64,000 bases of DNA from Rhodococcus rhodnii NBRC 100604. GTDB lineage: Bacteria > Actinomycetota > Actinomycetes > Mycobacteriales > Mycobacteriaceae. Of this stretch, positions 42,691 through 51,559 are shown in pieces. The DNA lies in contig NZ_BCXD01000018.1 of NCBI RefSeq assembly GCF_001894925.1, positions 1-64,000 of the forward strand, written 5' to 3'. Made by a program: the position numbers and the translations under genes. The notes below the pieces were generated by a model. The model was given only the letters and a program-made list of their open reading frames with translations, did no database searches and had not been told where the DNA came from. The stretch's first letter is position 1. Each line of letters begins with the position of its first letter.

Positions 42691-43690
42691 TCAGCGGTGA
42701 TTCAGCGCGTCCGGGTCGACGGTGTGCGGCGCGAGCCCGCCGCGGGCGATCGCGACGGCGTTCTCGGCGCACAGGCGCGCCATCTCGGAACGGACCGAGA
42801 CGGTCGCACTCCCGACGTGCGGCAGCAGGACGGTGTTCGGTAGCTCCGCGAGACCGGGAGCCAGTGCCGGTTCGTTCTCGTAGACGTCGAGCCCCGCGCC
42901 TGCGATCGTCCCGTCCCGGAGCGCGGCGACGAGGGCGGTCTCGTCGACGACCGGGCCGCGCGCGGTGTTGACGAGGATCGCCGTCGGCTTCATAGCGGTG
43001 AGGGCTGCGGCGTCGACGAGGTGGTGGGTGTCGGCGGACGCGGGAACGTGGAGGGAGACGAAGTCGCTCTCGGGCAGCATCTCCTGCCACGAGACGTGCT
43101 CGACGCGGCCGGCGAACTCGCCGAGTTCGTCGTCTCTCACCGTGCGGTCTCCGGGTGGGCGGGGGGCAGAAGAGCACGCGCATCCCGAAACCGAGTGCGC
43201 GGCGTGCGGTGGCCCGGGCGATGCGCCCGAAGCCCGCGAGCCCGAGCGTCGCGCTCGAGACGTCGTGGCCGAGCAGCAGTTCCGGTTCCCAGCCGTGGAA
43301 CTCGCCGCGCCGGACGACGGCATCGGCCTCGACGGCGCGGCGAGCCGTCGCGAGGATCAGGAGCATCGCGATGTCGGCGGTCGCATCGGTGAGGACACCC
43401 GGGGTGTTGCCGACGACGATCCCACGCGCGGTGGCGGCGGCGATGTCGATGTTGTCGTAGCCGACGGCATAGTTCGAGATACCCAGCAGGCGAGCATCGT
43501 TCAGCAGTTCGGCGTCGAATCGATCACGCAGTTGGGAGACGACCACCGTGACGTCGCCGCCCGTGCAGAGCGCGTGGAGTTCGTCGTGGGTGGGTGGTGA
43601 GTCGGGAACGGTGACCTCGCCTGCGTCGCGCAGGATCGACATCGCCGACTCGGGAAGCGCCGTGGTGACGAGAAAGTGTGGCGTGCTCAC
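42691..43690 (-). pseudogene. D-2-hydroxyacid dehydrogenase (glyoxylate reductase type), frameshifted in a G6 run
   Basis: NAD(P)H-dependent 2-hydroxyacid dehydrogenase in two frames. The first part (M-S-T-P-H-F to M-R-V-L-F-C-P) contains the dinucleotide region G-L-A-G-F-G-R-I-A. The second part (from P-R-P-P-G-D-R-T-V) contains N-T-A-R-G-P-V-V-D-E, D-V-Y-E-N-E-P and the catalytic H in L-P-H-V-G-S-A. They join if one G is removed from GGGGGG at 43161-43166, giving about 332 residues. Homopolymer location suggests a sequencing indel or slippage mutation. The GTG at 43690 has GAGAGG at proper spacing. Confidence 0.87.
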
Positions 43691-43769
43691 GACCACACCC
43701 TCTCACGACGCCGGCGAGCGCAGGTTCCGGAGTGGAACCTGCGCTCGACGGTGATTCGTGGGGAGAGGG

Positions 43770-44282
43770 CTACGGGACCATCAGGTAGCCGATGACCGGG
43801 TAGCTCATCTGCGGAAGGAACTGGAGAGTGTTCACATCGAGGTAGCTGAGACCGGCAGTCAGGGCGATGAGGCCGGAGCCGGGGTTCATCTCCCTGCGGA
43901 CGACCTCGCCGGGCTGGGCCGGAATGTCGAGCGCGATCTGCTCCTGCGGCCCGGCGATGGAACCCGCGTTGTTCCACGCGACGAGGAGGTCGACGTGGCA
44001 GTTGGGGTTGGCGGCCCACCCGGGGCCGTGTCCGCTCGCTCCGCGTGAAGTGATGACGAGGGTCGCCGACCCGGGCTTACCCGGCTCGCTCTCGACGTTG
44101 ATATCGAGAACGCCTGTGCAGAAATCGTTCTGGCCGACGTAGGCGAGCGAGTTCGTCAGGGAGGTCCAGGCGGCCGGTACCGGGACGGGAGCGGGGGCGG
44201 CCTGGGCGGTGCCCATCGTGCCGAGGGTTGCGGCGACGGCGAGCGAGAGTGCAGCCGCCGCACGGGCGATCGTCTTACGCAT
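43770..44282 (-). CDS. Small secreted protein, paralogue of the adjacent gene
   Basis: 170 residues. The signal peptide (M-R-K-T-I-A-R, hydrophobic core, A-Q-A-A near 29) has GAAGGA before the ATG at 44282. The mature domain has one Cys pair (D-F-C-T-G-V and N-C-H-V-D) and ends in a conserved hydrophobic tail G-Y-L-M-V-P. It shares with the next gene Y-V-G-Q-N-D-F-C-T-G-V, K-P-G-S-A-T, S-R-G-A-S-G-H-G, N-P/H-P-G-S-G-L-I-A-L-T and the G-Y-L-x-V-P end. Likely a cell-envelope protein of beta structure; function unknown. Confidence 0.8.
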   Translation of the reverse strand: MRKTIARAAAALSLAVAATLGTMGTAQAAPAPVPVPAAWTSLTNSLAYVGQNDFCTGVLDINVESEPGKPGSATLVITSRGASGHGPGWAANPNCHVDLLVAWNNAGSIAGPQEQIALDIPAQPGEVVRREMNPGSGLIALTAGLSYLDVNTLQFLPQMSYPVIGYLMVP

Positions 44283-44328
44283 TGCGGTCCTTCTCATGGT
44301 AGCGATTCGCTGAATCATGGACGACGTG

Positions 44329-44838
44329 TCAGGGGACGAGCAGGTATCCGCGCGCGCCCATCGAGTACTGCGGAATGAACGCGTACGTGTGGACATCCTG
44401 GAACGAGACACCCGTGGTGAGGGCGATCAGGCCCGAGCCCGGGTGGATCTCCTCGCGCAGCACCTCGGTGGGGTACGTCGGGACGTCGATACGCAGCTGC
44501 TTCTTGTTCTGCTCGATCGAACCGGCATCGTTGTAGGTCAGCGCGAAGTCGATCGTGCAGGTCGACTCGGCGTTCCATGCGCCGTGGCCGGATGCGCCAC
44601 GCGAGTAGCCGATGACGGTGGCGCTACCCGGCTTCGCGGGATCGGACTCGACACGCATGTCGATCACGCCCGTGCAGAAGTCGTTCTGGCCCACGTAGTA
44701 CACGGCCTGTGCGATGGCATCCCACACCCCTGGCACCGGTACCGGTGCCGCCGAGGCAGTTCCGGCGGCACCTACGGCTGTCGTCGCTGCAAGGCCCACG
44801 GCTGCAGCTCCGGACGCGACCATCGTGCGAATCTTCAC
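44329..44838 (-). CDS. Small secreted protein, paralogue of the adjacent gene
   Basis: 169 residues from the GTG at 44838, which is preceded by GGGGGAA; an ATG at 44862 would add 8 residues. The signal peptide ends around T-A-S-A-A. The mature part carries the same landmarks as its neighbour (Q-N-D-F-C-T-G-V-I-D, S-R-G-A-S-G-H-G, H-P-G-S-G-L-I-A-L-T-T-G, G-Y-L-L-V-P) with one Cys pair. Tandem duplication is evident. Expressed upstream of the other copy on the same strand with a 46-bp gap. Confidence 0.8.
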   Translation of the reverse strand: MKIRTMVASGAAAVGLAATTAVGAAGTASAAPVPVPGVWDAIAQAVYYVGQNDFCTGVIDMRVESDPAKPGSATVIGYSRGASGHGAWNAESTCTIDFALTYNDAGSIEQNKKQLRIDVPTYPTEVLREEIHPGSGLIALTTGVSFQDVHTYAFIPQYSMGARGYLLVP

Positions 44839-45067
44839 GTTTCCCCCGTCGTTCGAAACCATGCTGGTGGGGGCGAGACACCTCGCGTCAAGGTCTGGAC
44901 GTGGCCGACTTCCCCCCGGTCGCTCCGGAGAATGTCATATGCCCTGCGGAATTGACAACTCGGGGCACGGAGCCTGGAGTGCCGCACCGGAGCCGGGCGC
45001 GGAAATCGGTTCGAAAAGTTCCGAATCACCTCTTGTTTCGAACACCTATTCGGACTAGGCTCGATTC

Positions 45068-46432
45068 ATGGGGCCGGGGGACTCTTCACACGCATCGCGA
45101 CTCGACAGCGCGCTCGTCGCGTCGTTGTCGCTCGCGTCGTGGCAACCCGACCCGGAGCGGGTCGGCGATACGGCGCTCGGGGACGCGCTGCTCGAGATGT
45201 CCGCTCTCGCCGCAGCACTCGAGGCGCAGCGCATCGCGTATCTGGCGGAGTTCGATCGGCGTCGCCTAGCGACGCAGGACGGGGCTCGCGACACCGCACA
45301 CTGGCTGGCGGGGCGCACCCTGCTCGAGGTCGGCGCCGCGAAGGCGCTCGTGTCGGCCGGATGCAGCGTTCGCGACGAACCCGACGTCGCCGATGCGCTC
45401 GCCCAGTCGCAGATCGCGCCGGCTCATGCCCGGCTGATCTGCAGGTTCTTCGAGAAGCCGCCGTCGGCGATGACGCGCCTGGCCGAGACCGACGAGAAGG
45501 CGTACGAGGCCGTTCGCGCAGCGTGCCGTGACGCGCTGCTCGCCGCCGCAGCACCATCCGGCGACACCACGACCGCGAGTGTGCGGGCTGCCGTCGAGAA
45601 GCTCGAGCATCGCCTCGACTGCGAGGGCGGAGACGTTCCGACCAAGGAGCGCTCCGAGCTGAACGAGCTGCATGTGAGCACGACGCTGCACGGCCGCGTC
45701 GTGATACGTGGTGATCTCGACGCCGTCTCCGGGGAGGTGGTTCGCACTGCGCTGTCGAAGCTTTCGGCTCCACGGCCCGCCGAGGACGGCACCCGGGACC
45801 CGAGGGAGGCTCCGCTGCGCCGTGCCGATGCCTTCGTCCGCGTGTGCGAGTCGTTCCTCGCTCGTGGGGACGCCGGGATCGAGGCGGGCGAACGCCCGCA
45901 CGTCACCGTGGTGATGAACGAGGCCGACCTCCGCGAGCGCGAGAGCCTCGGGGATCGGGTACGCGACTCGATGGCTGCGCTCCGAGACGGAATCGACCTG
46001 CCGTGGACACACTTCGGCGCGAGCCTCTCACCCGCGACGGCACGTGCCCTCACGTGCGACGCGCACATCACTGCCGTCCGCGCGAAGGCGAACGGTGTGC
46101 CGCTGTCGATGGGCCGCACGCAACGGCTCGTCACCGCGGCGCAACGTCGAGCGCTCACCGTACGCGACAAGGGATGTGCATTCCCGGGGTGCACTGCGCC
46201 CGCGCCGTGGTGCGAAGCCCATCACGTGATCCATTGGGCGAACGGTGGTCCCACAGATCTCGAGAATCTCGTCTTGATCTGCGGCCACCATCATCGGTTC
46301 ATCCATCACGGCGACTGGACCGTCACCACCGCACCGGGTGCGCCGCCCACGTTCGAGCGGAAACGGCACCGCCGCGCCCGCCACGGCAGGTCGACGCGGA
46401 GCCCGAGGCTGCGCGGCGGTTGCGTGCCGTGA
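45068..46432 (+). CDS. DUF222 / HNH endonuclease domain protein (13E12 repeat family)
   Basis: 454 residues. The large N-terminal DUF222 domain spans about 30-300. The C-terminal HNH nuclease module has C-A-F-P-G-C, then C-E-A-H-H-V-I-H-W, N-L-V-L-I-C-G-H-H-H-R and a zinc-binding Cys set. The C-terminal tail is basic. This is the 13E12 family present in many copies in mycobacteria and rhodococci; biological role unresolved, possibly mobile-element derived. ATG at 45068. The 229-bp gap before it shows no other feature beyond a promoter-like A/T-richer stretch near 45030-45060. Confidence 0.9.
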   Translation: MGPGDSSHASRLDSALVASLSLASWQPDPERVGDTALGDALLEMSALAAALEAQRIAYLAEFDRRRLATQDGARDTAHWLAGRTLLEVGAAKALVSAGCSVRDEPDVADALAQSQIAPAHARLICRFFEKPPSAMTRLAETDEKAYEAVRAACRDALLAAAAPSGDTTTASVRAAVEKLEHRLDCEGGDVPTKERSELNELHVSTTLHGRVVIRGDLDAVSGEVVRTALSKLSAPRPAEDGTRDPREAPLRRADAFVRVCESFLARGDAGIEAGERPHVTVVMNEADLRERESLGDRVRDSMAALRDGIDLPWTHFGASLSPATARALTCDAHITAVRAKANGVPLSMGRTQRLVTAAQRRALTVRDKGCAFPGCTAPAPWCEAHHVIHWANGGPTDLENLVLICGHHHRFIHHGDWTVTTAPGAPPTFERKRHRRARHGRSTRSPRLRGGCVP

Positions 46433-46445
46433 CGGCGTCTCGGAG

Positions 46446-47762
46446 TCAGCCCGCATCACCGGCCGTGACAGCGCGCGCCTCGTCGATGCTGTGCGGCGCG
46501 GGGTCGTGGTCGTCGACGTGCGCGAGGATCCGGCGGCCGGTCGAGAGGACGGCGATCGCCGCGACGGTGCACGCTGCGCCCACCCAGAACGGCAGGTGGA
46601 CATTGCGTTCGCCCAACGTGCCCGCGACCCACGGCGCCGCCGCGCCGCCGACGAAGCGCACGAAGCTGTACGCGGCCGATGCGGTGGAGCGCTCGACGGG
46701 AGCGGAGATCATGACGACCTCGGTGATGAGGGTGTTGTTGACTCCCAGGAACACACCGGCCAGCACGACACACACGATGAGTACGGGCTTGGTCGTCGTG
46801 AACAGGGCCATGACGCCGAGGTCGACGGCGAACAGCAGCAGCGACGCCATCATGATGTGAATCGTGCCGAACCGCCGCTGCAGGCGCGGCGCGACGAAGA
46901 CCGACGAGACCGCCAGTGCCACACCCCAACCGAAGAAGATGAACCCGATCGGGTAGGCGCCGAGGTCGAGCGGGAACGGCGTGTAGGCGAGGAGGGTGAA
47001 GAAGCCGTAGTTGTAGAGCAGTGCGGTGATGCCGACGGTGAGCAGGCCGCGATGGCGCAGCGCGAGGAACGGCGCTGCGAGCGACGTGTGATGGTCGGGC
47101 TTCTCCGACGTCGGCAGCAGGACGACGATCAGGGCGAACGCGACCGCCATGAGGACGGCGACACCGAAGAACGGTGCACGCCAGCTGATGTCGCCGAGGA
47201 CTCCGCCGACGAGCGGGCCGATGGCGATGCCGATGCCGAGCGCGGCCTCGTAGAGGATGATCGACCGGGCGACGCCGCCGCTCGCGGCCCCGACGATCGC
47301 GGCGAGCGCGGTCGCGATGAACAGTGCGTTGCCGAATCCCCAGCCCGCGCGAAAGCCGATGATCTGTCCGATGGTGTCGGACATGCCCGCGAGGGCCGCG
47401 AACACGACGATGATCGCGAGCCCCGACAGGAGGGTGCGCTTCGGGCCGATCCGGCTCGACACGACTCCCGTCACGAGCATCGCGACACCGGTCACGAGCA
47501 TGTAGCTCGTGAAGAGCAGGGATACCTGGGAGGGCGTCGCGTCGAGTTGCTCGCCGATCGGCTTGAGGATCGGATCCACCAGGCCGATGCCCATGAACGC
47601 GATGACGCTCGCGAACGCGACCGCCCACACGGCCTTCGGCTGATGCAGGAGGCTCTCCTGCGCGCCGCCGGAATCGTGGGTGTGTGTTGTCGAGTCGTCC
47701 TGCGTGGCAGAGCTCACGGCGACCTCCTTCGGGGGCGTCGGTGGTGGATTCGTGGGGGTCAT
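46446..47762 (-). CDS. MFS transporter (drug/proton antiporter type)
   Basis: 438 residues, about 12 membrane helices. Loop 2-3 carries the MFS signature G-V-V-S-S-R-I-G-P-K-R-T. The His/Thr-rich N-terminal tail is cytoplasmic. The motif G-I-A-I-G-P-L-V-G-G resembles motif C of 12-14-TM drug exporters, so an efflux role is likely. Overlaps the stop of the MarR gene (ATGA at 47759-47762), forming a regulator-pump operon. Substrate unknown. Confidence 0.9.
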   Translation of the reverse strand: MTPTNPPPTPPKEVAVSSATQDDSTTHTHDSGGAQESLLHQPKAVWAVAFASVIAFMGIGLVDPILKPIGEQLDATPSQVSLLFTSYMLVTGVAMLVTGVVSSRIGPKRTLLSGLAIIVVFAALAGMSDTIGQIIGFRAGWGFGNALFIATALAAIVGAASGGVARSIILYEAALGIGIAIGPLVGGVLGDISWRAPFFGVAVLMAVAFALIVVLLPTSEKPDHHTSLAAPFLALRHRGLLTVGITALLYNYGFFTLLAYTPFPLDLGAYPIGFIFFGWGVALAVSSVFVAPRLQRRFGTIHIMMASLLLFAVDLGVMALFTTTKPVLIVCVVLAGVFLGVNNTLITEVVMISAPVERSTASAAYSFVRFVGGAAAPWVAGTLGERNVHLPFWVGAACTVAAIAVLSTGRRILAHVDDHDPAPHSIDEARAVTAGDAG

Positions 47763-48217
47763 CGCTCGCCGGTGGCGGCGGGCGCGAGTGCGGCGGTGAG
47801 TGCCCGCCGCATCTCGGTGAGGCCGTCGCTGATCCGGCGGAGTTGGTCGGGCTCGAGGTCGGCGAACAGCGGGGTGATCGATTCGGCGACCGCGCGCCGC
47901 CCGGTGTGCAGGAATTCACGTCCGGATTCGGTCATCGTGACTTGAATGGCACGGGCGTCCTCGGGATCGATTCGGCGCGTGAGGTACCCGAGGTCGATGA
48001 GTTTGCGGATCGTGGTCGTCGCGGTCGGTTGCGAGCAGCGGTCGTGTGCTGCGAACTCGCTCACCCGGAGTTCGCCGTGGTCCTCGAAGATCCCGAGTGC
48101 GCGGAGCCACGTCCGCGGATAACCGTCGGGCGCGAACGACCCGGCGAGCCGGGCGAACTTGTGCGAATTGGACACGAGGGCGGTCACGAGCTCGCTCGGT
48201 TCGGGAGGATCGTTCAC
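47759..48217 (-). CDS. MarR family transcriptional regulator
   Basis: 152-residue winged-helix repressor with R-V-S-E-F-A-A-H-D-R-C-S-Q-P-T-A-T as the HTH, followed by the wing (R-I-D-P-E-D-A-R-A-I-Q-V-T-M-T). Precedes and overlaps the MFS pump gene, so it likely represses the pair and is released by the exported compound. The AT-rich dyad at 48222-48248 is the probable operator. Confidence 0.9.
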   Translation of the reverse strand: MNDPPEPSELVTALVSNSHKFARLAGSFAPDGYPRTWLRALGIFEDHGELRVSEFAAHDRCSQPTATTTIRKLIDLGYLTRRIDPEDARAIQVTMTESGREFLHTGRRAVAESITPLFADLEPDQLRRISDGLTEMRRALTAALAPAATGER

Positions 48218-48221
48218 GCCG

Positions 48222-48248
48222 AAGTACTTTACATAGGCTAACTAAGTA
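48222..48248. promoter_or_regulatory. AT-rich dyad upstream of marR-type gene (candidate operator)
   Basis: AAGTACTT (48222-48229) is a perfect palindrome and overlaps a looser dyad TACTT...AAGTA (48225-48248), immediately 5' of the MarR gene. It is strongly AT-rich against the surroundings. MarR proteins bind such 16-20 bp dyads over their own promoter. Confidence 0.4.
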
Positions 48249-48253
48249 TCTGC

Positions 48254-48299
48254 AACCCGTCCCGCCGTCCGTCAAGAACCCGTCCCGCCGTCCGTTAAG
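48254..48299. repeat. Tandem 23-bp repeat upstream of the Mrp operon
   Basis: Two directly adjacent 23-bp copies (48254-48276 and 48277-48299) differ only at base 20 (C/T). Each runs from AACCCGTCCCGCC to CCGT(C/T)AAG. The junction gives CCGTCAAGAACCCGTC (48269-48284), which matches 15 of 16 bases of a motif before kdp (55233-55248). The repeat ends 81 bases upstream of mnhA and is probably an activator or repressor site. Confidence 0.65.
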
Positions 48300-48380
48300 G
48301 TTGACGACTGGTGTGCCGGGAAGTCTGGCCGGCGTCGCTCGGTGGAGCGTCCTCGTATTCGTGACCAGTGAGGTAGGTAC

Positions 48381-51185
48381 ATGGTTCTCATCGGGCTCTT
48401 CGCTGCCCTCGTGATCGTCGGCGTCGCGGCTCCGTTCATCGATCGTGTCCTCGGGCACCGCACGGGCTGGGTGCTCGCCGCGGTCCTCGCCGTGTGTGGT
48501 GGCGTCGTCGCGTTCGGGGTCGCACCGGAGCTTGCGAACGGATCCGTCGTCGAGGTGTCGGCCCCGTGGATCCCCGCACTCGGGATCGACTTCGCCTTCC
48601 GTCTCGACGGGACGGCGCTGCTGTTTCTCGCACTCGTGCTCGGCGTCGGGGCGCTGATCCTCGCCTACTCGTCGGGCTATTTCGGGGGCGGACGGCACGG
48701 CGGGTTCTTCCTGCTCATGACGCTGTTCGCCGCGGCGATGTTCGGTCTCGTCCTCGCCGACGACATCGTGCTGCTCTTCGTCTTCTGGGAGTTCACGACG
48801 ATCTGCTCGTTCTTCCTCATCGGCAGATCGGGCGCGAAGGCGAGTGGGCCGGCCGTCCGCACCTTCCTGCTCACCGGCGCCGGCGGCCTCTCGCTGCTCG
48901 CGGCCGTCGTGACGATGTGGGTGTTCACCGGGACGACGACGCTCAGCGAGATTCTCGTCGACCCGATCTGGACGGAGAACACCGCGTTCTCGGTGACGGT
49001 CGCCGTCCTGATCATCCTCGCGGCGTTCACGAAGTCCGCGCAGTTCCCGTTCCACTACTGGCTTCCCGACGCCATGGCGGCGGCGACCCCCGTCAGCGCG
49101 TATCTGCACGCCGCGGCGATGGTCAAGGCCGGCATCTACCTGCTGATGCGTTTCTCCCCGGCGCTCGGCAGCAATGTGGTGTGGCAGTCGGTTCTCGTCT
49201 CGGTGGGTCTGATCACGGCGGTCATCGGTGCGGTCTTCGCGCTGCAACGTCACGACCTCAAGGAACTGCTCGCCTACTCGACGGTGAGTCAGCTCGGCTT
49301 CCTCGTCGCCGTCATCGGCATCGGCACGCCGACCGCGCTCGCGGCGGCAGGCCTGCACACGCTCGCGCACGCGCTGTTCAAGGCGACGCTGTTCATGCTC
49401 GTCGGCGTGTTCGACCGGGAGGTGGGCAGCCGCGACATTCGCGAGCTCACGGGCCTGTGGCGAGTGATGCCGATCACGGCAGTCCTCGCGGGTCTGTCCG
49501 CGGCGTCGATGGCGGGCATCCCGCCGCTGCTCGGCTTCGTCTCGAAGGAGAACCTCTTCGGTGCCTTCCTCGGCGCGCCGGGGCCGGCATTCACCGGGCC
49601 GCTCGTCGGTGCCGTCGCCGTCGCCGCAGCGGTGCTGACCTTCGCGTACTCGTTCCGCATCGTCTACGGCGCGTTCGGTGGCCCCACCGAGCAGCGACGG
49701 CTGCACGATCCGTCGCTGTCGTTCCGCGTTCCCGCGATGCTCGCCTCGCTCGCAGGGCTGATCCTCGGGCTTCGATCCGACTGGCTCGCACCGCTGATCG
49801 ACCGCATCGCGGTCGACACCCGCGGCGCGGCGGGCGACGTCCACCTCACGCTCTGGTACGGGTTCACCCCGGCGCTGTGGATGTCCGTCGTCACGATCAC
49901 GCTGGGCCTCGTCGCCTTCTCGCTGCGCGGCCCGATCGACAGGGCACTGCAACGCACCCTGTTCCCGGTTCGCGGCGTCGACGTCTTCGAATCGATCTAC
50001 AACTCCGTCATCGCGTTCGGTCGCCGCATCGGTGACCCGACCCGCTCGCTGTCCCCGTCGCGCCACCTCGCGGCGCCGCTGGTGGTCCTCGTCGTGCTCG
50101 CCGCCGCTGCGCTGCTGCGCGGCGTCGACGTCCCCGACTTCCCCGCGCCGGTGACCGATCCGATCGACTGGCTGCTGCTGGTGCTCATCGGTGTCGGTGT
50201 CCTCGGCGTCGTCACGGCGACGTCGCGTCTCGCCGCACTGGCGCTGCTGGGCATCGTCGGGTTCTCGGTGGCACTCGTCTTCTTCGTGCTCGGTGCGCCC
50301 GACGTCGGGCTGACGCAGTTGCTCGTCGAGGTGCTGACGGTCGTCGTCGCGGTCCTGGTGCTGAGGCGGCTGCCGGCGCGGTTCACGAAGCCGACCCGGA
50401 CCCGAAAGGCGGTGGCGCTCACCGTCGCACTGCTGTCCGGTGCCGCCGCATTCGTCGGAACGTATCTGCTCACCGGCCGCCGCGAGCGATCGCCCGCCGC
50501 CGAGTACTACGTCGCCGACACCGAGGTGACGACCGGTGCGACGAACATCGTCAACTCGATCCTCGTCGACTTCCGTGTACTCGACACGCTCGGCGAACTC
50601 ACCGTGCTCGGTGTCGCCGGCTTCGCCATCGTGGCTCTCCTCGACTCGTCGGGACTGCTGCCCACGAGGCCGTTCGAGCCCGAGCGCGGCGGCCGCGGCG
50701 CCGTCGCGTCGGCCGTTGACAACACCGTCCTGGCCCGCACCGTCGGCCGCTCGCTGACCCCGATCCTCGTCGTGCTGTCGCTGTATCTCCTGATGCGCGG
50801 TCACTACGACCCGGGAGGAGGGTTCATCTCGGCGCTCGTGGGTGGCGCAGCCTTCGCGCTCGCCTACCTCGCGGCGCCGAGCTCCGACAGTGCCCCGATC
50901 CGCTTGCCGTACAACGCACTCATCGCGGGCGGCATCGCACTCGGCACCGCCGTCGGACTGCTCGGCTACGTCGACGGCAGCTTCCTCACGCCGCTCGACG
51001 CCGAGATCCCGCTGCCGTGGGGCGGCTACTACCACTTCACGACGGCGATCGTCTTCGACGTCGGCGTGTACCTCGCCGTCATCGGCGTCGTACTCGCCGC
51101 GATGAACCGGCTCGGCGGTGACGACGCCCCGGCCGCGAAGGCCCCGGCGTCACCCGAGCCCGCACCCACGGGAGGTGCACGATGA
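48381..51185 (+). CDS. mnhA: Na+/H+ antiporter subunit A, fused A-B type (MrpA/MnhA)
   Basis: 934-residue membrane protein, main ion-translocating subunit of the Mrp antiporter. The NuoL-like core (about 1-650) has P-F-H-Y-W-L-P-D-A-M and V-S-A-Y-L-H-A-A-A-M-V-K-A-G and a downstream K-E-L-L-A-Y-S-T-V-S-Q-L-G region. The MrpB-like C-terminal part (about 790-930) has R-G-H-Y-D-P-G-G-G-F and a DUF4040-like segment before it. No separate mnhB gene follows, consistent with the fusion. ATG at 48381 with GAGGTAGG. First of six overlapping genes. Confidence 0.95.
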   Translation: MVLIGLFAALVIVGVAAPFIDRVLGHRTGWVLAAVLAVCGGVVAFGVAPELANGSVVEVSAPWIPALGIDFAFRLDGTALLFLALVLGVGALILAYSSGYFGGGRHGGFFLLMTLFAAAMFGLVLADDIVLLFVFWEFTTICSFFLIGRSGAKASGPAVRTFLLTGAGGLSLLAAVVTMWVFTGTTTLSEILVDPIWTENTAFSVTVAVLIILAAFTKSAQFPFHYWLPDAMAAATPVSAYLHAAAMVKAGIYLLMRFSPALGSNVVWQSVLVSVGLITAVIGAVFALQRHDLKELLAYSTVSQLGFLVAVIGIGTPTALAAAGLHTLAHALFKATLFMLVGVFDREVGSRDIRELTGLWRVMPITAVLAGLSAASMAGIPPLLGFVSKENLFGAFLGAPGPAFTGPLVGAVAVAAAVLTFAYSFRIVYGAFGGPTEQRRLHDPSLSFRVPAMLASLAGLILGLRSDWLAPLIDRIAVDTRGAAGDVHLTLWYGFTPALWMSVVTITLGLVAFSLRGPIDRALQRTLFPVRGVDVFESIYNSVIAFGRRIGDPTRSLSPSRHLAAPLVVLVVLAAAALLRGVDVPDFPAPVTDPIDWLLLVLIGVGVLGVVTATSRLAALALLGIVGFSVALVFFVLGAPDVGLTQLLVEVLTVVVAVLVLRRLPARFTKPTRTRKAVALTVALLSGAAAFVGTYLLTGRRERSPAAEYYVADTEVTTGATNIVNSILVDFRVLDTLGELTVLGVAGFAIVALLDSSGLLPTRPFEPERGGRGAVASAVDNTVLARTVGRSLTPILVVLSLYLLMRGHYDPGGGFISALVGGAAFALAYLAAPSSDSAPIRLPYNALIAGGIALGTAVGLLGYVDGSFLTPLDAEIPLPWGGYYHFTTAIVFDVGVYLAVIGVVLAAMNRLGGDDAPAAKAPASPEPAPTGGAR

Positions 51186-51559
51186 CCCTCGCATCGATCG
51201 TCGCGGTCCTCGTCGTGGGCGGGATGTATCTCGTCCTGCAACGCGGAATGGTCCGCATCACCTTCGGATTCGTGCTGCTCGGCCACGCCGGCAACCTGGT
51301 GCTCATGGCCTCGGGTGTCACGGCGGACCGTGACGCACCGCTGCTGCACCTGTCCGATTGGGCGTCGATGGCCGACGCCCTGCCCCAGGCGTTCACGCTC
51401 ACCGCGATCGTGATCGCCTTCGCCATCACCGTCTACATGCTCGCCCTCGCCGCGACGAACGACGGCACGAGCGACGACGACACGGGGGACGAGAAGCCCG
51501 CACCGTCCGAGCCGCACGAGACACACGAGACGACCGATCGCCGGGAGGAGTCGGAATGA
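51182..51559 (+). CDS. mnhC: Na+/H+ antiporter subunit C (MrpC/MnhC)
   Basis: 125-residue NuoK-like protein with three membrane helices. Motifs F-G-F-V-L-L-G-H-A-G-N-L and the conserved D-A-L-P-Q-A-F-T-L-T-A-I-V-I of MrpC are clear. The charged C-terminal tail (D-D-D-T-G-D-E-K-P) is extra. ATG at 51182 overlaps mnhA stop. Works with A and D in proton/sodium exchange. Confidence 0.95.
   Translation: MTLASIVAVLVVGGMYLVLQRGMVRITFGFVLLGHAGNLVLMASGVTADRDAPLLHLSDWASMADALPQAFTLTAIVIAFAITVYMLALAATNDGTSDDDTGDEKPAPSEPHETHETTDRREESE

Noticed and set aside
45068-46432. DUF222/HNH gene as an active mobile element or homing endonuclease
   Set aside because: No flanking repeats, intron or interrupted gene were seen; it is a common chromosomal family in these bacteria.
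47916-51035. A 1039-codon open frame on the minus strand opposite mnhA
   Set aside because: It is the shadow of mnhA: low-complexity Arg/Asp/Glu-rich translation with no domain, while the plus strand encodes an unmistakable Mrp subunit.
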